A model generated the notes under the pieces. That model saw only the letters and a list, made by a program, of their open reading frames with translations. It made no database searches and had not been told where the DNA came from. Both the position numbers and the translations under genes were made by a program. 43,907 nucleotides of DNA from contig JAFZKT010000076.1 in the NCBI GenBank assembly GCA_017553545.1, positions 1-43,907 of the forward strand, written 5' to 3'. Below are positions 35,931-42,491 of the stretch, piece after piece. This DNA is from Bacteroidales bacterium. GTDB taxonomy: Bacteria > Bacteroidota > Bacteroidia > Bacteroidales > UBA932. How positions within the stretch are numbered: the stretch's first letter is position 1; each line of letters starts with the position of its first letter.

Positions 35931-38900
35931 CTAGAATGTTACGTCAATACCGATGGAGAACGTCTTGGAGTAAGGATAGGTGCAGTCGTCCGAGATGGAG
36001 GATGTCGCCACTTCAGGGTCGACGTACTTGGTGGCCTTCTTCAGCGGAGACAGATAGAAGAGGTTTTCACCCGAGAAGTAAACGCGTGCCTTTTCAAGCA
36101 CTTTGTTCTTGATGGGGATGGTGTAGCCGATGGTGAGGTTCTTCAGACGCAGGTAGGCCGCGTTCTGGAGATAGTAGTCGGAGGTGACCAGATAGGACGA
36201 AGCCGCGATACGGCCGCGCTGGCGGGGGAAGACGGCGTTGCTGTTGTCCGCTCCGGGTTCGGCCGACCAGCACTTCTGCGCGAAATCCTTCGGCACGAAG
36301 GTGGGACGGTGATAGGAGTAGGGACCCCAGAAGTAGATGCAGTTGGCGTTGGGCATCCAGTCCAGTTTGCCGACGCCCTGGAAGAAGACGCTCAGGTCGA
36401 AGCCGTACCAGCTGAAGTCGCCCTTCAATGCGTAATTGTAACGCGGGCGGGAGTTGCCGATGACCCTGCGGTCGCCGGGATTGTCCAGGGTGTTGGCTCC
36501 GGTGTTGATTTTACCGTCGCCGTTGAGGTCCACATATTTGATATCACCGGCCATCAGGTGGTTCCAGGGAGCGACCTGGGCCTTGATGGACTTGTTGGCC
36601 GTGTCAAAGGAGGTAATGCTGGCTTCATAGGCGGCGGCTTCCTCGTCCGAGGCGAACAGGCCGTCCGTCACATAACCCCAGATGTCGCCGAGGCGTTTCC
36701 CAACGTAGTTGTCGCTCAGCAGGTAGGTGGGATTGTTGAAGCGGGTGATGTCCGTGACGAAGTCGCCCAGGGTGACGGTGACGCCGTAGAACATGGGCTT
36801 TCCGGCCACCACGGGGTGGTCTTTCCAGCTCAGGGCCAGTTCATAACCCTTGGTGCGCAGGTCCGCGGCGTTCTCCTTGGGAGCTGCCTCGCCGTAGACA
36901 TACGGCAGGGACATTCCGGCGGTGAGCATGTTCTTCGTGTCGCGGATGAAGAAGTCCGCGTTGAGGGTGAGGCGGTCCTGCAGGAAGCCCAAATCGATAC
37001 CCAGGTTCTTGGAGATGACCGTCTCCCAGGTGAGGCCGCTGGAAACGGGGGCGTCAACGTAGGCGTAACCGGCGTTGTTGAGCCCGTCGAAGGTGTAGCC
37101 GCTCAGCAGACCCGTCTTGATGGTCTCCCAGTAATAGTAGTTGTCCACCTGCTGGTTGCCCAGGGTACCGTAGCTGAGGCGGATCTTGGCGTTGCTCACA
37201 TACGGTTTGACGGGCGTCCAGAAGGGTTCCTCGCTGATGCGCCAGCCGGCGGAAGCCGACGGGAAGAAGCCCCAGCGGTGGTCTTTCGGGAAGCGGGAGG
37301 ACCCGTCGTAGCGGCCGCTCATTTCCACCAGATACCGGCCCTTCCAGTCATAATTGACGCGGCCGAAGAAACCGAGGGTCCGGTAGGCCGATATACCTTG
37401 GGAGGCCTTCTCGATTTCGCCGTTCGCCATATTGATATAGGAGAGGGCGTCGCTCAGGGAGCCTTTCTGCTGGATGGTGACGGAGGAACCGTAATAGTCG
37501 TCGTAGTTGCCGCCCAGGGTGGCCGCCACGTGGTGGTCCCCAAAGTTCTGATTATAAGAGAAATAGGCGTTTACAACGTTACCGTCCTGGTAATAGCGGT
37601 ATTCCCGGGTGAAGTCATAGACCGAGCCGTTGGAGAACAGGCCGCCGGACAGACCGTTGCCGGAGTACATCCGCTTGTTGATGTTGTCGTAGCTGTTGGC
37701 CGTAGGGAGGGAACGGAAGTTCGCATTGCGGTCCCGGCGGCGGTAGGTGTAGTCCGCGGTGAAGTCCAGGCCCTTGATGATGTGGGCGGTGAGCCGGTTG
37801 GTCCAGGTCCAGTAATTGTTCACGTTGGAGTTGTGGTTGCGGCCGTCCATGAAGACGCCGCCGCGGCCGGACATCAGAGGAGAAGTTGCATCGGCCATAA
37901 AGCCGGGAACCATCGCGATGGTGCCGTCCGGGTTGTAGGGCACGTAGTTCGGACCCACGTTCTGGGTGACGTTGAACATGATACCCTGGCTGACATAGCC
38001 GGTGGAGCCGTCCATTTCCCAGAAACCGCCCCAGTCGTACCGGGAACGCTCCAGGCTGATGTTGGAGGAGTAGGTGAGCCAGGAAGTGAGGTTGGCGTCC
38101 ACCTTTCCGCGCAGCGACAGGCTGTTGAAGATATCCTGCGCCTCGCCGGCGAAGAGACCCTTTCTGTAAAGGTAACGGGCCGATCCGTAATAGCGGGCCT
38201 TGTCCGTTCCGCCGCGCACCGTGACGTTATGCTCGGTTTCCGGGCGGGTACGGTTGAAGACGAAGTTGTACCAGTCGAAGTTGCCCAGGTAAACGTAGGT
38301 GTACGTGCCTGTCTCGTCCGGAATAACCCAAGGCCGGGCGGGGTTCTCCGTCACGTCGTTCCGGCGCTCATAGAGCATCTGGAGCTGTTCGTCGGAGTAG
38401 GTCCAGGCGCCGTAGCCCTTGAAGGTCTTGTAGAAGTCGTTCGTCAGGGTTACATAGTCGTAACCGCAGGTCATGAAGTCCGTAGAGGTGGTGTTTGTGG
38501 AAACGCTGAATCGGCCGTTGTAGGTGATTTTAGCGTCTCCCGCGTTGCCGCTCTTGGTGGTGATGAGCACCACGCCCGCCGATGCCTTCGCACCGTAGAT
38601 GGCGCAGGCCGATGCATCCTTCAGCACGGAAATGCTCTCGATATCGTTGGGGTTCACCTGGGAGAGGTGGCCCTCGATGCCGTCCACCAGCACGAGCGGG
38701 GAGCCGCTGTTCAGGGACACTTTACCGCGGATGTTGATGCTGTAGTTGGTGCCGTCGATGGAACCGCTGGAGTTGGTGATGACCAGCGAGGGATCCGCAC
38801 CCTGGATGGCCATGGCCGTGTTGGTGACGGGGCGGAAGTTCAGGTCTTTACCGTCGATGACGGAAACGGCGCCGGTGAGGTTCACCCTCTTCTGGGTACC

Positions 38901-39500
38901 GTAACCCACGACGACCAGTTCTTCCAGCACGGTGTTTTCACTCGTCAGTACAATCCGGACGGGCTGGCTTTCGTGGCCGGTGAAGGTGACGATTTGGTCG
39001 TTGAAGCCCAGGTAGGAGACCGTCAGGACGGCAGGGAAGGTGAGTTTGCCGATGACAAATTCACCGTCCTCGTTGGTGATGGCGTATTTCCCGGAGGCTT
39101 TGTCCACGACGGATGCGCCGATGACGGTTTCTCCGTTACCGTCCACCACCACGCCCTTGAGGGTGGCGCTGACCGGAGCGGGTTGGGATTTCGGCCGGTT
39201 TACGGACACCGTATTGCCCGAGACCGAAAACTCCAGATTCTGCCCCGCGAAGATTTGGGCGAGGACTTCGGTGAGTGGAGCGTCCTTTGCAGAGACGGTT
39301 ACCCGCTTCTGCAAATCTACGTCGTCCGCATTGATTACGATGGTGTAGTTTCCCTGGCTCTGGAGCAGGGTGACCGCCTGTTGGACGGTTGCGCCCTTTA
39401 CGTCCAGCGTCACATTTTGTGCGCTGAGAAACAGCGGCACCAGGAGTGCAAACAACACCAACGTCGCGCGAAGAATGCGCAGATGGCTTGATTTACTCAT
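35931..39500 (-). CDS. SusC/RagA-family TonB-dependent transporter with STN signalling domain
   Basis: A 1189-aa outer-membrane importer. The signal peptide runs to about residue 27 (ending LFLSAQ). An STN domain follows (TLDVKGATVQQAVTLLQSQG, VTVSAKDAPLTEVLAQIFAG), which in related systems contacts the FecR anti-sigma factor; this explains the length above the usual 1000-1050 aa. Then a carboxypeptidase-regulatory-like domain (GVVVDGNGETVIGASVVD), the SusC motif EELVVVGYGTQKRVNLTGAV, the plug and a barrel ending in an aromatic residue (FSIGIDVTF). It lies 37 nt after fecR with AACCAATA 11 nt before the ATG. Uptake is expected to need TonB energy and SusD. Confidence 0.96.
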   Translation of the reverse strand: MSKSSHLRILRATLVLFALLVPLFLSAQNVTLDVKGATVQQAVTLLQSQGNYTIVINADDVDLQKRVTVSAKDAPLTEVLAQIFAGQNLEFSVSGNTVSVNRPKSQPAPVSATLKGVVVDGNGETVIGASVVDKASGKYAITNEDGEFVIGKLTFPAVLTVSYLGFNDQIVTFTGHESQPVRIVLTSENTVLEELVVVGYGTQKRVNLTGAVSVIDGKDLNFRPVTNTAMAIQGADPSLVITNSSGSIDGTNYSINIRGKVSLNSGSPLVLVDGIEGHLSQVNPNDIESISVLKDASACAIYGAKASAGVVLITTKSGNAGDAKITYNGRFSVSTNTTSTDFMTCGYDYVTLTNDFYKTFKGYGAWTYSDEQLQMLYERRNDVTENPARPWVIPDETGTYTYVYLGNFDWYNFVFNRTRPETEHNVTVRGGTDKARYYGSARYLYRKGLFAGEAQDIFNSLSLRGKVDANLTSWLTYSSNISLERSRYDWGGFWEMDGSTGYVSQGIMFNVTQNVGPNYVPYNPDGTIAMVPGFMADATSPLMSGRGGVFMDGRNHNSNVNNYWTWTNRLTAHIIKGLDFTADYTYRRRDRNANFRSLPTANSYDNINKRMYSGNGLSGGLFSNGSVYDFTREYRYYQDGNVVNAYFSYNQNFGDHHVAATLGGNYDDYYGSSVTIQQKGSLSDALSYINMANGEIEKASQGISAYRTLGFFGRVNYDWKGRYLVEMSGRYDGSSRFPKDHRWGFFPSASAGWRISEEPFWTPVKPYVSNAKIRLSYGTLGNQQVDNYYYWETIKTGLLSGYTFDGLNNAGYAYVDAPVSSGLTWETVISKNLGIDLGFLQDRLTLNADFFIRDTKNMLTAGMSLPYVYGEAAPKENAADLRTKGYELALSWKDHPVVAGKPMFYGVTVTLGDFVTDITRFNNPTYLLSDNYVGKRLGDIWGYVTDGLFASDEEAAAYEASITSFDTANKSIKAQVAPWNHLMAGDIKYVDLNGDGKINTGANTLDNPGDRRVIGNSRPRYNYALKGDFSWYGFDLSVFFQGVGKLDWMPNANCIYFWGPYSYHRPTFVPKDFAQKCWSAEPGADNSNAVFPRQRGRIAASSYLVTSDYYLQNAAYLRLKNLTIGYTIPIKNKVLEKARVYFSGENLFYLSPLKKATKYVDPEVATSSISDDCTYPYSKTFSIGIDVTF

Positions 39501-39537
39501 TTTGAAACTGGTATTGGTTAATAGTTATAATAGGTTA

Positions 39538-40536
39538 TTATTTTCCGTAAATATAGACAGTTCCGTCCGATTTTACAATACGGAGATTGCCGTTCTGCGA
39601 GAGCAGTTTCAGGATTTCGTCCAGGTTTTCCCCGTTGGTGAAGAAGGCCAGGAAGCGCTTGGAGGCGATTTTGGAGTCCGACACCACAACAGGGGTTCCG
39701 AAGGAGCGTTCCAGGTCCGCCGCGATATCCTTCAGCGGGATGTTGATGAAGCTGAAGGAGCGGTTGTCCGCGAAGGTCTTGAAGCCGTCCGTGGCGATTT
39801 TGCCTAAGGCGACGCTTCCGGCCTGATGGTCGAACTGCGCGATGTCACCGGGGGTGAGACGGACTTCGCGCCGGTCTTTGCCTTCCGGGATGACCAAGCT
39901 CACGGAACCTTCCATCAGCACCACTTCCAGTAGGGTTGCGTCGCGGTAGGACTTCAGGTTGAAGGTGGTTCCGTGCACGCAGATATCGGCGTTGCCGGAG
40001 TGGATGATGAACGGGTGCTCAGGGTCTTTGGCTACATGGGCCAATACTTCACCGTCCAGGAAGATTTCCCTTTTTTCGGACGCAAAGGAACTGGGCCAGG
40101 TGACGCGGGAACCGGCGTTCAGGGTGAGGCGGGTGCCGTCCGGCAGGGTTACTTCCCGGGTTTGGGAAATGGGGACCGTGAGTTCATTCCAGGCCACGGG
40201 GGCGGGATCCTTGTGCAGATTATAGCCGATGTGGAGCGAGGCGGGAATGGCCAGCAGCAGGGCGGCGACGGCTGCGGCCAGCCAGTAGATCCGGCGGCGC
40301 TGCGAGTCTATGCCCAGGCGTTTGCGGACCGACGACAGGGCGCGTTCGGCGGAAGGGTCCGCCTCCGTGCGGCCGTTGTCGAACTGTTCGTCCAGCAGTT
40401 CCCGGACCATGGGGTCCTCCATATGCTCGGAGAGGTATACCTGCACTTCCAGGGATTCTTCTTCGGAGAGTTTTCCCTCCAGAAAAGCGAGAAGAAGATT
40501 GCGGGAAAGAGTCATAGGTTCTTTGTGGTTTCCCAT
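39538..40536 (-). CDS. FecR-family anti-sigma factor
   Basis: A 332-aa inner-membrane regulator. Residues 1-82 are cytoplasmic (LLLAFLEGKLSEEESLEV), one membrane helix spans about 83-105 (RIYWLAAAVAALLLAIPASLHIG), and a periplasmic FecR domain follows (VTLPDGTRLTLNAGSRVTWP, VHGTTFNLKSY, VVLMEGSVSLV), ending in a DUF4974 domain (INIPLKDIAADLERSFG). It should hold the ECF sigma factor until the STN domain of SusC signals ligand. ATG at 40515 is an alternative start. A perfect inverted repeat AAGTAC-TT-GTACTT lies at 40548-40561, between this gene and the sigma-factor gene. Confidence 0.94.
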   Translation of the reverse strand: MGNHKEPMTLSRNLLLAFLEGKLSEEESLEVQVYLSEHMEDPMVRELLDEQFDNGRTEADPSAERALSSVRKRLGIDSQRRRIYWLAAAVAALLLAIPASLHIGYNLHKDPAPVAWNELTVPISQTREVTLPDGTRLTLNAGSRVTWPSSFASEKREIFLDGEVLAHVAKDPEHPFIIHSGNADICVHGTTFNLKSYRDATLLEVVLMEGSVSLVIPEGKDRREVRLTPGDIAQFDHQAGSVALGKIATDGFKTFADNRSFSFINIPLKDIAADLERSFGTPVVVSDSKIASKRFLAFFTNGENLDEILKLLSQNGNLRIVKSDGTVYIYGK

Positions 40537-40569
40537 AAAGAACGAATAAGTACTTGTACTTACGTAATG

Positions 40570-41121
40570 CTAATTGAGAAAATTCCGAAGATTTTCCAGG
40601 GCCAGCTGGATGTGCTTCTCAACTGTCCGGACGCTGAGTCCCAGAATGTGGGCGATTTCCTCGCTGGAGAGTTGCTGGTAGCGGCTCATCATAAACACGG
40701 CCTTCCTCTGGGGCGGCATCTGTTCCACGGCCTTGAGGATCCGGGATTGCGCTTCCGTAAACTCGGCCAGATGCTCGGTGCGTTCTGCAGAAGGCCTTTC
40801 CGGGGGAGTGGCCGGATTCTCTGCCAGCAGGTGCCGTTTGGACTTGAAGACGTCCAGCGCGCTGTTGCGGGAAAGGACCAGCAGATAGTTCTTGAGGGAC
40901 AGGGCGGGATTGAGCCGTTGGCGGTACAGCCAGAGCTTCATGAAAACGGACTGCGAAAGGTCGTCGGCCAGGGCTTCTTCCTTGACCAGCTTCAGCAGGA
41001 AATGCTGCACCTGAGGGTACCAGCGCAGGAAAATGGCGTCGAACGCACGTTCGTCACCGTCCCGGACCGCCGCCACCAGCTGGCTGTCCGTCATTTCCCT
41101 GTATGCGTCCTTGCTTTTCAT
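40570..41121 (-). CDS. ECF RNA polymerase sigma factor
   Basis: A 183-aa sigma-70 family factor (Bacteroidetes family 1 type). Region 2 is DERAFDAIFLRWYPQVQHFLLKLVK through DDLSQSVFMKLW; region 4 is MPPQRKAVFMMSRYQQLSSEEIA with helix-turn-helix ILGLSVRTVEKHIQLALENLR. It should drive the downstream fecR-susC-susD operon when released by FecR. ATG at 41121 is only 6 nt from the -7 box; ATG at 41094 (MTDSQLVAAVRDGDERAF), preceded by AGGGAA, gives a leader of about 28 nt and may be the true start. Confidence 0.95.
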   Translation of the reverse strand: MKSKDAYREMTDSQLVAAVRDGDERAFDAIFLRWYPQVQHFLLKLVKEEALADDLSQSVFMKLWLYRQRLNPALSLKNYLLVLSRNSALDVFKSKRHLLAENPATPPERPSAERTEHLAEFTEAQSRILKAVEQMPPQRKAVFMMSRYQQLSSEEIAHILGLSVRTVEKHIQLALENLRNFLN

Positions 41122-41127
41122 TCTTCG

Positions 41128-41135
41128 CAAATATA
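41128..41135 (-). promoter_or_regulatory. -7 box of the ECF sigma gene promoter
   Basis: TATATTTG on the minus strand, followed after 6 nt by the first possible ATG. Transcription would start at about that codon, so either the message is leaderless or translation begins at 41094. Confidence 0.6.
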
Positions 41136-41163
41136 CGATTATTTCTCGATACTTGCTTTCGCC

Positions 41164-41269
41164 TAAAGCACACTTTTAGCCGTGGGGGGGCAGTTTCTGT
41201 GCTTTACCCACCCTTCCGCCCCCCGTCTAAAGCACACTTTTAGCGCTGCAGGGCATTTTCCGTGCTTTA
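41164..41269. repeat. Two-copy hairpin repeat with arms TAAAGCACA/TGTGCTTTA
   Basis: Two tandem units, 41164-41206 and 41228-41269, share the start TAAAGCACACTTTTAGC and end in (T/C)GTGCTTTA, the reverse complement of the start. The interior differs more (G-run in the first, GCTGCAGGGCA in the second). A nested CTAAA/TTTAG pair lies in each start. The units sit upstream of the sigma-factor promoter. No gene fits. Confidence 0.8.
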
Positions 41270-41281
41270 GCCTAGGCGAGC

Positions 41282-41445
41282 GGCGCAGGTCTGTGGTCCG
41301 AATGGCGCAGGTGCCCGCCACAAATGGCGCAGGTACCGAAATAGTGCCGACACCTGCACCGCGTTTCTGCATTCTGTGCGTTCTGGCGGCGCAGGAACCC
41401 CGACTATTTTTGCACCTGCGCCATAACAAAGGTCAACCTGCGCCA
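41282..41445. repeat. Cluster of TGGCGCAGGT words in both orientations
   Basis: Direct copies of (T)GGCGCAGGT are at 41282-41290, 41303-41312 and 41325-41334, with GGCGCAGG at 41388-41395. Inverted copies ACCTGCGCCA are at 41414-41423 and 41436-41445, and a half-copy ACCTGC at 41352-41357. The 41388-41395 and 41415-41422 arms form a perfect 8-bp hairpin around a core containing CGACTATTTTTG; the pair 41329-41334/41352-41357 encloses the same core in inverse orientation (GAAATAGTGCCG). Confidence 0.8.
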
Positions 41446-41454
41446 GCGATAGGG

Positions 41455-41666
41455 GTGCGGAAGGAAGAGACTGGTGTCCGGGGGGCTCCGCTCACTTCGT
41501 TCGCTCCGTCCCTCCCATTGTCTCCTGCGTCCTTTTCTCGTCCTTAAGCCGCCAAGCAAGCTTGTCGTCTTTCGTCCTCCAAAAGAACTTGTATCCAACG
41601 GGCCCCTCCCACTATATGTGTCCGTGGGTGGACACACCCCCGGACACCAGTCCCTTCCTTCCGCAC
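41455..41666. mobile_element. 212-bp element with 30-bp terminal inverted repeats (MITE-like)
   Basis: The left end 41455-41484 (GTGCGGAAGGAAGAGACTGG, then TGTCCGGGGG) and the right end 41637-41666 are reverse complements over 30 bp with one mismatch. The interior has no convincing coding frame and contains a second hairpin at 41617-41623/41630-41636 (TGTGTCC/GGACACA). It ends 5 nt before the rnhA stop codon. No target-site duplication could be recognised and no transposase is in the window, so the MITE label is tentative. A long rnhA 3'-end hairpin is the alternative. Confidence 0.55.
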
Positions 41667-41671
41667 TGGCT

Positions 41672-42151
41672 CTACAGCAGCGCGCTTTGTTCTGCCATAT
41701 ACTCCGTGTCTTCGGGGAGATTCTGGGCGTGATAGGCGGCGACGGCGAGGGCGTCGCAGCGCTCGTTTTCCGGGTGGCCGGCGTGGCCTTTGATCCAGTG
41801 GAAGGAGACGCGGTGCTTATGGTACACGGCGTCGAAGCGGAGCCACAAATCTACGTTTTTCTTCTTCTTGAAACCGGTGCGTTTCCACTGCTCCAGCCAG
41901 CCTTCGTTGAGGGCCTTAACCACGTAGGATGAATCACTTACGACGTGAACTTCGGCGTTGTCCCAGCGGATTTCTTCCAGGCCGATGATAACTGCCAGCA
42001 GTTCCATCCGGTTGTTGGTGGTGCAGGCGAAGCCGCCCGACATCTCCTTCTCATAGGAGCCGCAGCGCAGCACTACGCCGTAGCCCCCCGGTCCGGGGTT
42101 GCCGCTGGCAGCTCCGTCGGTGAAAAGATAGATGGGCGGTTTTTTATCCAT
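41672..42151 (-). CDS. rnhA: Ribonuclease HI
   Basis: Cytoplasmic nuclease (159 aa) that removes RNA from RNA-DNA hybrids, with roles in primer and R-loop removal. The four acidic active-site residues are Asp12 (LFTDGAASGNPGPGGYG), Glu50 (TTNNRMELLAVI), Asp73 (VVSDSSYVV) and Asp133 (NERCDALA), with His in WIKGHAGHPEN; the basic handle segment KRTGFKKKKNVDLW is present. I chose ATG 42151 (MDKKPPIYLF), 8 nt after the -7 box; a longer frame from 42202 would begin upstream of the transcription start. Confidence 0.97.
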   Translation of the reverse strand: MDKKPPIYLFTDGAASGNPGPGGYGVVLRCGSYEKEMSGGFACTTNNRMELLAVIIGLEEIRWDNAEVHVVSDSSYVVKALNEGWLEQWKRTGFKKKKNVDLWLRFDAVYHKHRVSFHWIKGHAGHPENERCDALAVAAYHAQNLPEDTEYMAEQSALL

Positions 42152-42159
42152 AACTTCCA

Positions 42160-42167
42160 CAAAGATA
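42160..42167 (-). promoter_or_regulatory. -7 box of the rnhA promoter
   Basis: TATCTTTG on the minus strand, only 8 nt before the rnhA ATG, predicting a leader of one to three nt. The -33 region is AT-rich without a clear TTG. Confidence 0.6.
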
Positions 42168-42231
42168 ATAAAAAAATAGATTTTCGTTACGTCGAAAAGC
42201 ACTCTACGCGTGCGAAATATAGGGTACGCGC

Positions 42232-42262
42232 TTGCATATGTGAGAAAAACAAACTAAATTTG
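42232..42262 (+). promoter_or_regulatory. Promoter of the plus-strand peptide/lipoprotein unit
   Basis: TTG at 42232-42234, a 20-nt spacer and TAAATTTG at 42255-42262 match the Bacteroidota promoter. The start would be near 42268, 25 nt before the small ORF. The rest of 42168-42292 holds nothing else I recognise. Confidence 0.75.
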
Positions 42263-42292
42263 CTTGATTAGACTAAAACTAAAACCAGTTAT

Positions 42293-42478
42293 ATGACACC
42301 TGAAAAATCTATTTTAGGCACTGTGGGAAGCCCCTATACGGCTCCCGAAACCACAGTGGTGAACTGCCATCCGGCGGTTATGCTCTGTACTTCCCAGGGG
42401 GAAGGATCAACGGAGAATTATGATGAAACCACCATCATCTGGAATGCGCCCGCATTCCCGGACCAGTGGATTCTGTAA
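42293..42478 (+). CDS. Small hypothetical peptide (61 aa) ahead of a surface lipoprotein gene
   Basis: A 61-residue frame correctly placed about 25 nt after a good promoter and 13 nt before the following lipoprotein gene. There is no signal peptide or membrane segment. The sequence has the layout I associate with abundant uncharacterised Bacteroidales peptides: an early YTAPETTVVNCHPAVMLCTS segment (Tyr-x-x-Pro-Glu, Val-Val, hydrophobic, Leu-Cys-x-Ser), a glycine/acidic middle (GEGSTENYDETT) and a tryptophan-containing end (IIWNAPAFPDQWIL). Function is unknown. A leader or regulatory peptide or a small secreted factor are possibilities; I have no direct evidence for either. Confidence 0.65.
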   Translation: MTPEKSILGTVGSPYTAPETTVVNCHPAVMLCTSQGEGSTENYDETTIIWNAPAFPDQWIL

Positions 42479-42491
42479 CCCTAACCCCATT

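Noticed and set aside
36309..39491. Plus-strand open frame of 1060 codons antisense to susC
   Set aside because: It lies fully within a well-supported SusC gene; high-GC codon usage leaves the opposite frame open. The translation shows no signal peptide or recognisable domain.
41486..41530. Possible direct repeat CGCTC...CGCTC in the interior of the inverted-repeat element
   Set aside because: Only 5 bp long, too short to separate from chance in this GC-rich stretch.
41404..41932. Small open frames in both directions across the inverted-repeat element near rnhA
   Set aside because: They run through the terminal inverted repeats and the end of rnhA, and encode Arg/Ser/Pro-rich sequence typical of GC-rich non-coding DNA.
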